From Flavobacteriales bacterium (lineage in GTDB: Bacteria > Bacteroidota > Bacteroidia > Flavobacteriales_D > Sanyastnellaceae): a stretch of DNA of 64,000 nucleotides. Numbering within the stretch: position 1 is the stretch's first letter; every line of letters begins with the position of its first letter. The notes below the pieces were generated by a model that searched no databases, was not told the DNA's origin, and was given only the letters and a program-made list of their open reading frames with translations. The position numbers were made by a program, and so were the translations under genes. The stretch covers positions 155,129-219,128 of the forward strand of contig JAIBBG010000003.1 in the NCBI GenBank assembly GCA_019694805.1, in the 5' to 3' direction. Positions 1-10,400 of the stretch are shown piece by piece.

Positions 1-2
1 CA

Positions 3-1139
3 ACGGCGATTTCGCGCGCCGGCGCTGGTGGTTTGTGGCAGTTCATGGTAAGCACGGGTAAAATGTATGGTCTGGAAGTAAGCAGTTATCAGGATGAGCG
101 TTTTGACGCCTACAAATCAACTGATGCCGCATGCCGTTATTTGAAATTCCTATACAACACATTTGGCGATTGGCAGCTTGCGTTGGCTGCGTATAATAGC
201 GGTCCGGGCAACGTGAATAAGGCCATCAGAAGATCAGGCGGTAAGCGCGATTTCTGGTCTATCAAACCGTATCTACCGAAGGAAACTCAGGGTTATGTTC
301 CAGCATTCATCGCAGTGAATTATGTGATGAATCACGCATCAGAATATAACATCTATCCAAAAAAGCCACTTACGACATTTTTTGAAATCGACACGATTGG
401 TGTTACAAAGCGTGTTGATTTCAATGAACTCGCCAAGGTTGTGAATATGCCGGTTGATGATATTGCATTTCTGAATGGCACCTATAAACTGAAAGAAATT
501 CCTGACAATGGACATAAACACTATTTGGTGTTACCTATTGAAAAAATGGGATTGTTTATGGCGAATGAAGATGCAGTATATGCCCAAAGCGCTGTTAAGC
601 GCCAGGAGCCTGAATTGACAGCCACTGCCTCTGTTGCGGAAAAAACACCCGATGGTAAGGTTGCGAATGTTGTGTGGGAAACAGGATGGAAAAATCACAA
701 GGTGAAAAAGGGTGAGTCACTAGGAACCATTGCGAATAAATACGATGTTACACTCGCACAACTTCGCAAATGGAACAAAATAAAGAACTCCAAGATAGTT
801 CCGGGGCAGACACTCAAAGTGCAGACTAAAGTGAAGAAGACGATTTACACTGACGCACCAGAGGAAGAAGTGGCTCAGAACAATACCACCCCAAAAGTTC
901 AACAGGGAAGTGAAGCATCCGAAGAAGAAAGTTACCAAGATGAGGCTAAAGCGCAGGTAACAGAAAAAGTAGAAGTGAATAAGCCTCAATACAAATATTA
1001 CACTGTGCAGAAGGGAGACACGCTCTACAAAATTGCCAGTGCGAAGGGTGTTTCAGTGGCACAGATCAAAAATCTCAACCACGGTTTGAAAGAAAACAAA
1101 CTCACAGTTGGTCAGAAGATCAAGATCAAACAAATTTGA
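3..1139 (+). CDS. Lytic transglycosylase with two LysM domains (5' partial)
   Basis: The reading frame is open to the left window edge, so the start and the catalytic Glu region are missing. The first visible residues read SRAGAGGLWQFM, the conserved motif just after the catalytic Glu of SLT/MltD-type transglycosylases. AYNSGPGNV follows about 45 residues later, as in this family. Two LysM modules follow, around 685-830 (HKVKKGESLGTIANKYDVT) and 995-1136 (YYTVQKGDTLYKIASAKGVS), separated by an acidic, Q-rich linker. The family cleaves the glycan strands of peptidoglycan with 1,6-anhydro product formation, and LysM binds peptidoglycan. Expected location is the periplasm or outer membrane, but the signal peptide is outside the window. 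The annotated ATG/TTG codons inside the window are not real starts. Confidence 0.93.
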   Translation, partial: TAISRAGAGGLWQFMVSTGKMYGLEVSSYQDERFDAYKSTDAACRYLKFLYNTFGDWQLALAAYNSGPGNVNKAIRRSGGKRDFWSIKPYLPKETQGYVPAFIAVNYVMNHASEYNIYPKKPLTTFFEIDTIGVTKRVDFNELAKVVNMPVDDIAFLNGTYKLKEIPDNGHKHYLVLPIEKMGLFMANEDAVYAQSAVKRQEPELTATASVAEKTPDGKVANVVWETGWKNHKVKKGESLGTIANKYDVTLAQLRKWNKIKNSKIVPGQTLKVQTKVKKTIYTDAPEEEVAQNNTTPKVQQGSEASEEESYQDEAKAQVTEKVEVNKPQYKYYTVQKGDTLYKIASAKGVSVAQIKNLNHGLKENKLTVGQKIKIKQI

Positions 1140-1162
1140 TGAGTCCAAAATATGTATATGAA

Positions 1163-1190
1163 AGGAGAGCCGAAAGGCTCTCTTTTCTTT
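1163..1190 (+). terminator. Rho-independent terminator after the transglycosylase gene
   Basis: A 7-bp perfect stem GAGAGCC/GGCTCTC with a GAAA loop is followed by TTTTCTTTT. It lies 25 bases after the stop codon at 1139. Confidence 0.85.
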
Positions 1191-1265
1191 TAGCTACCTG
1201 CATTCATTGCGAATGATTGAACTTTTCAGGACAAGTTTCGTAGAAGGCTGCATTGTCGCAATAAC

Positions 1266-2114
1266 ATGAAAAGTTTATCCATATCTGTCTCACTGGTCAT
1301 CATGATGCTTCATTCTCACGCTCAGTCGGCGTTGGAGCAGGCCATGGCTTCTTACAAGGCCGGAGAATACGAGAAGGCTCTTAGTAGCACAGAAATCGCC
1401 ATCAATCAGCATGCGTCACCTGAGGCCATCATGTTACATGCAGATTGTTTGCACAAGCTTGGTGATTATTCCAAAGCACTCGATGAGTATGACAGAGCAA
1501 AGTCCAACGGTTATGCGAAAGACGATCTATTGATCAATCGTGGAATTTGCAAAACATCACTGGGCTTAATGGAGTCTGCAAGATTGGATTTATTAGAATA
1601 TATCCGCAGAAATGAAGATGATCCAAGGGGATATTATTGGATGGGGCAGTTGGAATATCTGAATATGGAAAACAAAGCAAGTCTTAGATATCTTGATGAA
1701 GCACTTTGGCGCGACAGTTTATATGCCGACGCATATTATCTAAGAGCTGCGAATTATGCCGATCAAAAAAAGTTGAATCTCGCGATGGAAGATTTTCAAG
1801 AGGCATATTCACTTGATCCAAAAATGCATCGCGCCAAACTCAATATGGCGATCATCATGTTGGATATGGGGCAAAATAGAAATGCCATGGAGGTCTTGTC
1901 AGAACTGAAGCTCGAAAATATTGATTTTACCGCAGAGGTTTTGTATTACCGAGGTGAAGCTTTTTACAATATCCACGACATGGAAGGAGCATGTGGTGAT
2001 TGGGTAGAAGCCGCAGAAATGGGCGACAGTGATGCGGAATACAATTATCGAAAGTTGTGTATTGACAAGCACGACAAGCCACGATTTAAACGACGCACTT
2101 ACTTCCAGTTTTAA
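1266..2114 (+). CDS. Secreted TPR-repeat protein
   Basis: A 282-residue protein with an N-terminal signal peptide (MKSLSISVSLVIMMLHSHAQ, then SAL). Consecutive tetratricopeptide repeats fill the rest: YKAGEYEKALSSTEIAI, HKLGDYSKALDEYDRA, and units around residues 120, 150, 190 and 225. TPRs are protein-binding scaffolds, so a periplasmic adaptor role is likely, but no specific partner can be named. The C-terminus is basic (KPRFKRRTYFQF). It stands alone between a terminator and a convergent gene only 8 bases away. Confidence 0.8.
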   Translation: MKSLSISVSLVIMMLHSHAQSALEQAMASYKAGEYEKALSSTEIAINQHASPEAIMLHADCLHKLGDYSKALDEYDRAKSNGYAKDDLLINRGICKTSLGLMESARLDLLEYIRRNEDDPRGYYWMGQLEYLNMENKASLRYLDEALWRDSLYADAYYLRAANYADQKKLNLAMEDFQEAYSLDPKMHRAKLNMAIIMLDMGQNRNAMEVLSELKLENIDFTAEVLYYRGEAFYNIHDMEGACGDWVEAAEMGDSDAEYNYRKLCIDKHDKPRFKRRTYFQF

Positions 2115-2122
2115 GGAAGTAA

Positions 2123-3697
2123 TTATTTATTGATGTTCCAATCGGTTTTGACATCCCAATTGGCCCGTATGGCAATTTTACCTTTGAAGATGTGTATGCG
2201 CTCAGGTCCCATTCCATTGATCAGGTCAATAGGATCGTAGTATCCATTTCCATTTTCATCGCACAACAATTTTGCAGAATATTCTCCGGCCGGCAGGTCA
2301 GTAATCGTCATCATGACATCATTGGTTGCATTGGACTTGTATACCAATTCGTTTGACTTATTGTATAGATAAAAAACATGGGTCATGTTTTCAGATATGC
2401 CATGGATACTCAAGTGGAGTGTACCCAATTCTTCAGTTTTATAACAGGACACTTGAAAACTGAGTGAATCATTTTTAGCCCCATAAAATGAACTCACGGC
2501 ACCTGGTAAAATAGATAAGTCATATTTTTTTCCCATGGTTTTTTTTGCACGCACCCGGATGCTATTGGGTGAATTACCCGGTAAAATTTCTGTTGGTTGA
2601 AGGACACTATCACAGGTGAGAATAAACATAGAGCGATCCGATATTATCAAGGGCAGAGGTGATTGCAAAATGATATCATCACCAACCAATATTTTGTTAT
2701 TGGTTTCTGCAGATAATTTCAAGGTTGAATTCACGGCATCATCAAATTTTCTAATTGAAATGGTATCGTCGATAAGATTTTTCCATTGTATTCGAAACAA
2801 CTCTTCATCCGCAGCGAGTGAATCGTTGAGCCATATCTGAATGGTGTCGTTATTGCTTGATTTTAGATATTTTTTTCCACTTAATGATGAAATGCTTAAA
2901 TCGTGATAATAATTGTCGATGACGATTTTCACACTTCCCAATGAGTCGGAAATGTACTCTTTTACCGATGGAGAAGAGCTTCGAGGCACACTGGCCGCGA
3001 GCACGTCAGTAATGGAGTCACCGGGTTCCACCGCTATTGGTTTACCATGAACCGCAATGGCTTCACCTTCATCCCATGTATAATTTCCATTTAAATCATC
3101 CAGTGCATAAAGGAAGTAGTTTCCTTTGGAGAGGTATGCCAAGCGAAACGAGCCATCCTCTTTGGTTTTCGCAAAATACAGGGGCAGACTCTTTTTGATA
3201 AAAATGGATGAATCGCTGGAGCACAACATCACCTTCATGTTTTTACCAGGCTCGTCAGTTTGTAAGAGGTGAACTTTTCCGGAATAGGTCAGAGAATCAA
3301 TTTCTGCTCCGGTGCTGAAAACATAAATTAAATCTTTGGCTTGATTGTTTTCGTTGACATCCACAACACCATCTCCAAAATTGATTTGATAAGTTGTCGA
3401 AGGAAGAAGCGAATCTTGAAAGGTGAGTACTACACTTTTCCCTTTCACTTTTGTAATGGGCGCATGGGCAAGTGGTGGAGAGATAACCAGTTCTTGTTGA
3501 ATATTGTTGAGCTGTACGTATTCATCAAATGTCAGCGTAATTCTTTGTGGTGAAATATGGGTTGAGAGAAATGGAGGATCAGAAAACAGGACCACTGGTG
3601 GAGTTACGTCTTTTTCGCCACCGCTCACAGACCTCACCTGTGCGCAGGACACAAGTGCGAGTGCGGCAACAAATGCGATGTAAACTTTAAGAAACAT
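2123..3697 (-). CDS. Lipoprotein with N-terminal bacterial Ig-like (Big_5) domain
   Basis: 524 residues. The N-terminus MFLKVYIAFVAALALVSCAQ has a lipobox ending at Cys18, so it is probably lipidated. The next stretch (GGEKDVTPPVVLFSDPP, then ITLTFDEYVQL and PSTTYQINFGDGVVDVNENN) is the pattern of Ig-like domains common in Bacteroidota lipoproteins. A later region (SKGNYFLYALDDLNGNYTWDEGE; AGEYSAKLLCDENGNGYYDP) resembles repeated carboxypeptidase-regulatory-like or calcium-binding segments. The start overlaps the 3' end of the upstream sulfoxide reductase gene by 11 bases, suggesting co-transcription. Precise function is unknown. Confidence 0.82.
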   Translation of the reverse strand: MFLKVYIAFVAALALVSCAQVRSVSGGEKDVTPPVVLFSDPPFLSTHISPQRITLTFDEYVQLNNIQQELVISPPLAHAPITKVKGKSVVLTFQDSLLPSTTYQINFGDGVVDVNENNQAKDLIYVFSTGAEIDSLTYSGKVHLLQTDEPGKNMKVMLCSSDSSIFIKKSLPLYFAKTKEDGSFRLAYLSKGNYFLYALDDLNGNYTWDEGEAIAVHGKPIAVEPGDSITDVLAASVPRSSSPSVKEYISDSLGSVKIVIDNYYHDLSISSLSGKKYLKSSNNDTIQIWLNDSLAADEELFRIQWKNLIDDTISIRKFDDAVNSTLKLSAETNNKILVGDDIILQSPLPLIISDRSMFILTCDSVLQPTEILPGNSPNSIRVRAKKTMGKKYDLSILPGAVSSFYGAKNDSLSFQVSCYKTEELGTLHLSIHGISENMTHVFYLYNKSNELVYKSNATNDVMMTITDLPAGEYSAKLLCDENGNGYYDPIDLINGMGPERIHIFKGKIAIRANWDVKTDWNINK

Positions 3698-4172
3698 ACG
3701 TTAATAATTCTGCGATTTGTTCCAGATACCACCGATCTGTTTCATCGAATGCCGCTAGATCTACGCTATCAATATCCAGCACACCAATGACTTCTCCCAA
3801 GTTATTCTTTAGCGGCACTACAATTTCAGATTTTGACAAAGCGCTGCAGGCAATATGCCCTGGAAATTCGTCCACATTTTCCACCACAACGGTGGTTTGA
3901 TTCTTCCATGCGGTGCCACATACTCCTTTACCATAACCGATTCTGGTGCAAGCGATCGGGCCTTGAAACGGTCCGAGAACAAGTTCATTGCCCTCGACAA
4001 AATAACATCCGGTCCAATGAAATTGAAATGTCTGATGAATTGCGGCTACTCCGTTGGCGCAATTGGCTATCATATTTTTTTCGCCATGAAAAAGAGACCT
4101 CAATTGGGGAATGAGGTTTTCATAACGTATTTTTTTGTCTGACGTGTCCGGTATGAACAAGGATTCTGACAT
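3687..4172 (-). CDS. msrC: Free methionine-(R)-sulfoxide reductase (GAF domain)
   Basis: This enzyme reduces free methionine-R-sulfoxide to methionine in the cytoplasm. The GAF domain shows LGPFQGPIACTRIGYGKGVC and FPGHIACSALSKSEIVVPL, and it keeps all three redox cysteines with the spacing of E. coli MsrC (Cys84, Cys94, Cys118). The C-terminus (GVLDIDSVDLAAFDETDRWYLEQI) also fits. I chose the ATG at 4172, giving 161 aa, because MSESLFIPDTSDKKIRYENL aligns with family N-termini. In-frame ATGs at 4229 and 4247 would add residues not seen in relatives. It overlaps the downstream lipoprotein gene by 11 bases. Confidence 0.9.
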   Translation of the reverse strand: MSESLFIPDTSDKKIRYENLIPQLRSLFHGEKNMIANCANGVAAIHQTFQFHWTGCYFVEGNELVLGPFQGPIACTRIGYGKGVCGTAWKNQTTVVVENVDEFPGHIACSALSKSEIVVPLKNNLGEVIGVLDIDSVDLAAFDETDRWYLEQIAELLTYVS

Positions 4173-4253
4173 AGGCCGCGAATGTAAACCGGCGATGCTT
4201 AGATGTGAAGGATTGGTTTCAACAGCCATGAAGTATTGAAAAAACATTGATTT

Positions 4254-4281
4254 TTGTCAGGGGGTTAGCCCGTTATATTTG
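4254..4281 (+). promoter_or_regulatory. Bacteroidota-type promoter for gcvP
   Basis: A TTG at 4254-4256 and TATATTTG at 4274-4281 are 17 bases apart, matching the TTG / TAnnTTTG layout of Bacteroidota primary-sigma promoters. The gcvP start is about 78 bases downstream, in an A-rich leader. Confidence 0.6.
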
Positions 4282-4358
4282 GCATCCCAAAAGGAAATTC
4301 AATAGAAACAAAAAAATAAGAAAAGGCTGGTGAACGGTCTTTTCAAATCAAAAAAATT

Positions 4359-7193
4359 ATGTCAAGTACAAACTTTGCTTCACGCCACATTGGTCCTCGT
4401 GATGAGGAATTATCCAGCATGTTGAATTCAATCGGAGTTTCCAGTATGGATGAACTCATCGATCAAACAGTGCCAACACTGATCAGAAATCAGAAACCGC
4501 TGAATGTAAAGGACGCAATGTCAGAGCACGATTACCTTTCGATGCTTCGTTCAAAAGCGACGAAGAATAAAGTAATGCGTAATTACATCGGCATGGGGTA
4601 TCACCCAACGATTGTTCCTGGAGTCATTCTTCGTAACGTATTTGAGAATCCGGGTTGGTACACGGCGTACACGCCTTACCAAGCGGAGATTGCGCAAGGC
4701 CGTTTGGAAGCTTTGTTGAATTTTCAGACCATGACCAGTGACCTCACAGGTCTTCCCATTGCGAGCGCTTCATTGTTGGATGAAGCTACCGCTGCTGCTG
4801 AAGCCATGATTCTTTTCATGCATAGTTTGAGCAAAGAGAAGGAGCAAGCTGGTGCGAACAAGTTTTTCGCAGATCGCGAAGTTTACCCACAGACATTGGA
4901 CGTATTAAAGGGAAGGGCCAAGCACCTTCATATCGAATTGGTCATTGGTGATTATGCATCACATCAATTTGATCAATCTTACATCGGAGCCCTTGTTCAA
5001 TACCCGAATAATAGTGGTCAGATCAACGACTACAAAACGTTTGCAGAGCGGGTTCACGCTGTTGGTGGTTTTGTTGCCTGTGCAAGTGATCTCATGGCTC
5101 TTGCCTTGATTACGCCACCAGGTGAATGGGGTGCAGATGTTTGCTTCGGTAACTCTCAGAGATTTGGTGTTCCGATCGGATTTGGTGGTCCGCATGCAGC
5201 ATTTTTCTGTTCAAAGGACGAGTTTAAAAGAAATATGCCGGGCAGGATCATCGGCGTTTCCAAAGACAGACATGGCCGCACTGCTTTGCGTATGTCGCTC
5301 CAAACACGCGAGCAACATATCAGACGAGAAAAGGCCACATCGAATATTTGCACTGCTCAAGCTTTGCTCGCCGTGATGGCCTCATCATATGGCGTATACC
5401 ATGGACCGGATGGCGTGCGCAGTATAGCACAACGAATTCATGGACACACCGTATCTCTTGGCCATGCGCTTGGCCATGCGCAAGTCAACGCAGTTTATTT
5501 TGATACGCTCAAAGTGAAAGTGAATGATGCTGCGAGTGTAAAAAAGAATGCAGAGGCTAAGGGATACAACTTCCGTTATTTCGAAGACAATCATGTGGGA
5601 GTTTCACTGCACGAACTCACCAGTCAAGATGATGTTGCCACGATTGCTTCTTTACTTGGTGGATCAAATCCGGGGAAAGATTCAACAGGTATTTTGGGGA
5701 ATTTCAAGAGAACCAGTTCATACATGACACATCCAGTGTTCAACACCCATCGCAGCGAAACAGACATGTTGCGTTATTTGAAAAAACTGGAAAATAAAGA
5801 CCTGTCTTTAACTCATGCCATGATCCCTCTCGGATCATGTACCATGAAACTCAATGCGACCAGTGAAATGATACCATTGACCTGGCCAGAATTTTCAGAC
5901 TTACACCCATTTGCGCCGGCAGATCAAACGATCGGATATCAAGAAGTACTTCAGGAATTGACTGCCGATCTTTGCGCGTGTACAGGATTTACCGGCGTGA
6001 GCCTGCAACCGAACAGTGGTGCTCAGGGTGAATTGGCGGGGCTTTTGGTTATCATGGCTTACCATGAGAGCCGTGGTGAGAGTCAGCGCAATATTTGTCT
6101 TATTCCTTCTTCTGCTCACGGCACTAATCCTGCGTCAGCTGTGATGGCTGGATTGCAGGTTGTTGTTACCAAATGTGATGACAACGGCAACGTAGATGTA
6201 GCAGATTTAGCAGCGAAGGCTGCTCAGTACAAAGACAATCTCGCTGCACTGATGATCACCTATCCAAGCACCCATGGAGTGTTTGAGGAGGCCATACGGG
6301 AGATTACCCAAATCGTCCATGACAATGGCGGCTTGGTGTATATGGATGGTGCCAATATGAATGCACAGGTTGGTCTCACATCACCTGGAAATATCGGCGC
6401 TGATGTTTGCCACCTGAACTTGCATAAAACATTTGCTATTCCTCACGGCGGTGGTGGTCCTGGTATGGGTCCTATCGGCGTGAATGACAAACTTGTTCCT
6501 TTCTTACCTGGAAATGCCATGGTGAAAACAGGTGGTGAGAAAGCTATCTCTGGAGTATCCGCAGCTCCTTATGGAAGTGCATTGATTTTGCTTATTTCTT
6601 ATGGATACATCAAAATGCTCGGAGGCAATGGACTTACTGATTCTACGCGATATGCTATTTTGAATGCGAACTACATGAAATCCAGATTGCAAGCGCACTA
6701 TGATGTATTGTACACCGGCACTCATGGTCATGTTGCACACGAAATGATCCTTGATTGTCGTGAGTTCAAGAAGTCTGGAATTGAAGTGGAAGACATTGCA
6801 AAAAGATTGATGGATTATGGATTCCATGCACCAACAGTTTCATTCCCTGTTGCCGGCACCTTGATGGTTGAACCTACAGAGAGTGAACCTAAGTCAGAAC
6901 TCGACAGATTTTGCGATGCTATGATGGCCATTCGTAAAGAAATCGAAGAAGTCGTGGAGGGCAAGGCGGATAAAGCGGACAACGTATTGAAAATGGCGCC
7001 ACACACTGCCGTAGAGCTTACTGCTGATCAATGGAATCATGGATATGGCAGAGAAAAGGCAGCATATCCAGTTTCTGGATTGCGTGAGAACAAATTCTGG
7101 CCTGCGGTTGGTCGTGTGGATAATGCTTATGGAGATAGAAATCTCGTGTGCACTTGTCCGCCGATCGAACAGTATGAATCGGCAACGGCATAA
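4359..7193 (+). CDS. gcvP: Glycine dehydrogenase (decarboxylating), P-protein
   Basis: 944 residues, the full length of the single-chain P-protein. It decarboxylates glycine with pyridoxal phosphate and passes the aminomethyl group to the lipoyl H-protein of the glycine cleavage system. The N-terminus has [12 protein letters not shown], and the N-terminal half carries [16 protein letters not shown] and [20 protein letters not shown]. The PLP-binding lysine lies in [18 protein letters not shown], at about Lys690. The C-terminus has REKAAYP and [18 protein letters not shown]. The other glycine-cleavage genes (gcvT, gcvH) are not in the window, so the subunits are encoded elsewhere. The gene sits between its own promoter and a strong terminator, so it is probably a single-gene transcript. 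Confidence 0.98.
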   Translation: MSSTNFASRHIGPRDEELSSMLNSIGVSSMDELIDQTVPTLIRNQKPLNVKDAMSEHDYLSMLRSKATKNKVMRNYIGMGYHPTIVPGVILRNVFENPGWYTAYTPYQAEIAQGRLEALLNFQTMTSDLTGLPIASASLLDEATAAAEAMILFMHSLSKEKEQAGANKFFADREVYPQTLDVLKGRAKHLHIELVIGDYASHQFDQSYIGALVQYPNNSGQINDYKTFAERVHAVGGFVACASDLMALALITPPGEWGADVCFGNSQRFGVPIGFGGPHAAFFCSKDEFKRNMPGRIIGVSKDRHGRTALRMSLQTREQHIRREKATSNICTAQALLAVMASSYGVYHGPDGVRSIAQRIHGHTVSLGHALGHAQVNAVYFDTLKVKVNDAASVKKNAEAKGYNFRYFEDNHVGVSLHELTSQDDVATIASLLGGSNPGKDSTGILGNFKRTSSYMTHPVFNTHRSETDMLRYLKKLENKDLSLTHAMIPLGSCTMKLNATSEMIPLTWPEFSDLHPFAPADQTIGYQEVLQELTADLCACTGFTGVSLQPNSGAQGELAGLLVIMAYHESRGESQRNICLIPSSAHGTNPASAVMAGLQVVVTKCDDNGNVDVADLAAKAAQYKDNLAALMITYPSTHGVFEEAIREITQIVHDNGGLVYMDGANMNAQVGLTSPGNIGADVCHLNLHKTFAIPHGGGGPGMGPIGVNDKLVPFLPGNAMVKTGGEKAISGVSAAPYGSALILLISYGYIKMLGGNGLTDSTRYAILNANYMKSRLQAHYDVLYTGTHGHVAHEMILDCREFKKSGIEVEDIAKRLMDYGFHAPTVSFPVAGTLMVEPTESEPKSELDRFCDAMMAIRKEIEEVVEGKADKADNVLKMAPHTAVELTADQWNHGYGREKAAYPVSGLRENKFWPAVGRVDNAYGDRNLVCTCPPIEQYESATA

Positions 7194-7210
7194 AAAAACA
7201 TATCAAACCT

Positions 7211-7244
7211 AAAAAGTGACCGCACATTGCGGTCACTTTTTTTT
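7211..7244 (+). terminator. Strong terminator after gcvP
   Basis: A 9-bp perfect stem GTGACCGCA/TGCGGTCAC with loop CAT, extended by AAAA/TTTT pairs and followed by eight T residues. It begins 18 bases after the gcvP stop. Confidence 0.92.
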
Positions 7245-7404
7245 GGCGCATATACTCATCATAGCCTTGCTTTCGGATTAACAGTTTGGAAGGTCGGGTA
7301 AATTCATCACCGGGGGTAATCTTGTAGAACTTTTTCATCATATGCTGTATGACTGAAAAACATTTGAGCGAACTTTCGCCACAATAAATTTTGAATTAAC
7401 TATC

Positions 7405-10400
7405 ATGTCTTCTATGAAAAGAATTTTACTTGTTTTGATGGTGCTGTGTTCTGGTGTGCTTCAATCACAGATCAAATTCACTTATGTGAATCCAGCAACG
7501 AACGAAATCAGGATAAAGAATTTCGGAGCAACAGCAGTCGACATCACCAACTATCGCTTCTGTGCATTATTTGAATATGCAAATATTCCTGTGGGCAATG
7601 TCAGCATTGTTACCGGAGACTTGAATCTTGCGCAAGGGGAGGAGGTAGCTGTTAGCTGGAATAGTTCCAGTGGATTCAATACCTCGGCGAGCGATGTAGG
7701 TCTTTATTTGCCTACAGGTGCTTTTTCATCGGCATCAAGTATGGTTGACTTCATGCAGTACGGTGCTGGAGGACAGGGTAGAGAAAACGTAGCTGTTTCT
7801 GCCGGGCTGTGGACTGCGGGAGAGTTTTTAACAGGTACTGGTCCTTGGTATTATATTGGAAGTGGTGCTGCCAGTGGTCTTGACCAATGGTCTGACATTG
7901 ATCCTGCTAGTGGACCTTATACAGAAGTTCGAATCAATGAACTTGATCCGGATCAGCCTTCCACCGATACACAAGAGTTCATAGAATTGTTTGGAGCTCC
8001 TGGTGAGGTGCTTGATGGCCTGGTGATCGTTTTCTTCAATGGCTCTGATAATATGAGTTATGCCTCATATGACCTCGATGGAGAGGTTTTAGATGAAAAT
8101 GGATTTTTTGTTTTGGGGACAGCATTGGTACCCAATGTGGATATGGAATTACTCGCAGCAGACAACAATATTCAGAATGGAGCAGACGGTGTTGCCATTT
8201 ATGTGGGAGATGGTTCGGCATGGCCGGGCGGAATCATGGTTACATCAACCGGTCTGATAGATGCAGTGGTGTATGGCACAGACGACAGTCCTGCAACGAC
8301 ATTGATAGATACCTTAATTCCAGGTCAGAGTCAGCTCAACACATCGGCGAATGATGCGCTTTCATTTAGCCGCATACCAGATGGAGGCGACGCACTTGAT
8401 ATGCTTTCTTATTTCAGTCAGGATCCAACACCAGGAGCTTCTAACGTGCCTGATTGCACAGGAGGAAATATTTCTGTAACGTCGGGCACAACAGATTTTT
8501 GCAGTGATGAAGTGAATGCGCCGCTCAACATAGCCACCACCAGCATATTTGGTGACAACTATCTTTATTTCCTCACTACTGAAATGGACGTTATCGTCGC
8601 ATCTTCAACGACAGGTGAATTTGACATGAATGGCATGGGTGACGGCACATACCACGTATGGGGATTTTCATACAATGGCCTCTTGGACGCTGCTTCTATT
8701 GCTGAAGGATTGCCTTTGTCTGGCGTTACTTCGAATGATTGTTATTCTCTCTCTCAGAACTTTCTCACTGTGGTTGTAACATCTTGTTCGGCCGATACTT
8801 GTGAAGGCGGTGTTCTGAGTGTTGTTGATTCCAACAGCTACATCAGTATCTGTAGCGATGGCAATGCAGATGAATATACTTTTGATCACACCATTGGTGG
8901 CAATGCAGATGGTTATGGATATCTGGTAGTCGATGCTGTTGGTGGCATTGTTTTGTTTTCTCCATCCGCAACCATTGACTTGAATGCACTTCCTGTTGGA
9001 GATTATTATGTCCATGGAATAGCGTATTTCACCGGTCTTGATCCGAACACCATTGAAGCTGGTGATCCCATTACTGGGGTAAGCACATTGGGTACTTGTC
9101 TTGATTTATCAGACAATGCTATCGAAGTGCACGTATTAAGCTGTGCTCCTGTGGAAGGCTGCACACGTTTGTATATCTCAGAATATATTGAAGGCAATTC
9201 GAATGATAAGGCCATTGAAATTTACAATCCAACACCATTTCCTGTCAGCCTCGATGATTACGATTTGTTTGCATACGCCAACGGTGGATTGGATTTCACT
9301 GCTGTAGTTGGTTTAACGGGAACTATTCAGCCAGGCGATGTTTATGTTATTGCAAATTCGCAGGCAAGTGCAGGAGTGCTGGCAGAAGCGGATATGACTG
9401 CTGGTCTTGCTACGTTCAACGGAAATGACGCATTGGTGCTGACATACAATCTTGAAGCTATTGACGTCATTGGAATTGTTGGCAATGATCCGGGGATAAA
9501 TGGATGGCAGTTTGGATTGGGTTCAACCGTAGATCACACACTTGTAAGAAAGCTGGAAGTAAATGCACCAACGACAGATTGGGTTCTTTCTCAAGGTCAA
9601 TGGGATGTTTACGGATCTTCAGACATCACGCATCTCGGAAACCACAATGCACTCGCATGTTCAGGCGAAGCTTTTGTAACCTTTGAAGCAGCAGCGATGC
9701 AAGTTGAAGAAGATGCGGGTACGGTTTCCATTACCATACACGCCTACAATGTCTCAGTGGACGTTCCAATCACCGTAGATATTTCAGGTGCTTCTGCCAT
9801 CGAAGGACAAGACTTTACTACTTCAGTTCCGGTGACGCTCACCTTTACTCCGCTGAATAACGAACAGACTATAACGTTGAACATCATTGATGATTTAGAC
9901 GAAGAAACCCTTTATGAATACATCACCTTCACCATGAGCGACGATATGGACTTGGCCACATTTGTCAACCAGTCCATTACAGTCTCTATTGCTCCGAGTG
10001 ATCAAGATTATCCATTTTACACCATTGCTGAAGTAACTGAAGAAACCACGGACGGATTGGCTGACAGCCTGAATGTTTTCTGCACGATCACTGGTATCGT
10101 GCATGGAATAAACTTCAATCCAGCGGGAACTGAGTTTACCCTGATACAAGGAAATGCTGGTATCAAGGTTTTCGATGCTGATGAGAATTTTGGTTACACA
10201 GTTGTGGAAGGTGACAGCATTCTGGTTCTTGGTCAAATCACCCAATTTATGGGGATGACAGAAATATTCCCAGATCAAATTATTTATGTTGATGGAGGTC
10301 ACACTCCAGAAACTCCTGCTTTGGTTACCACTTTGACGGAGGCACATGAAAGCAGAATGGTTCGCATGCAGTGCGTAGAGTTAGTAGATCCTACACAATG

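Noticed and set aside
4282..4358. A possible glycine riboswitch before gcvP
   Set aside because: The leader is short (about 78 bases), A-rich, and has only a weak GAAAAG/CTTTTC hairpin. No tandem glycine aptamer pattern is visible.
7018..7341. A 107-residue minus-strand frame across the gcvP terminator
   Set aside because: It runs through the gcvP 3' end and the strong terminator and has no domain, so it is chance.
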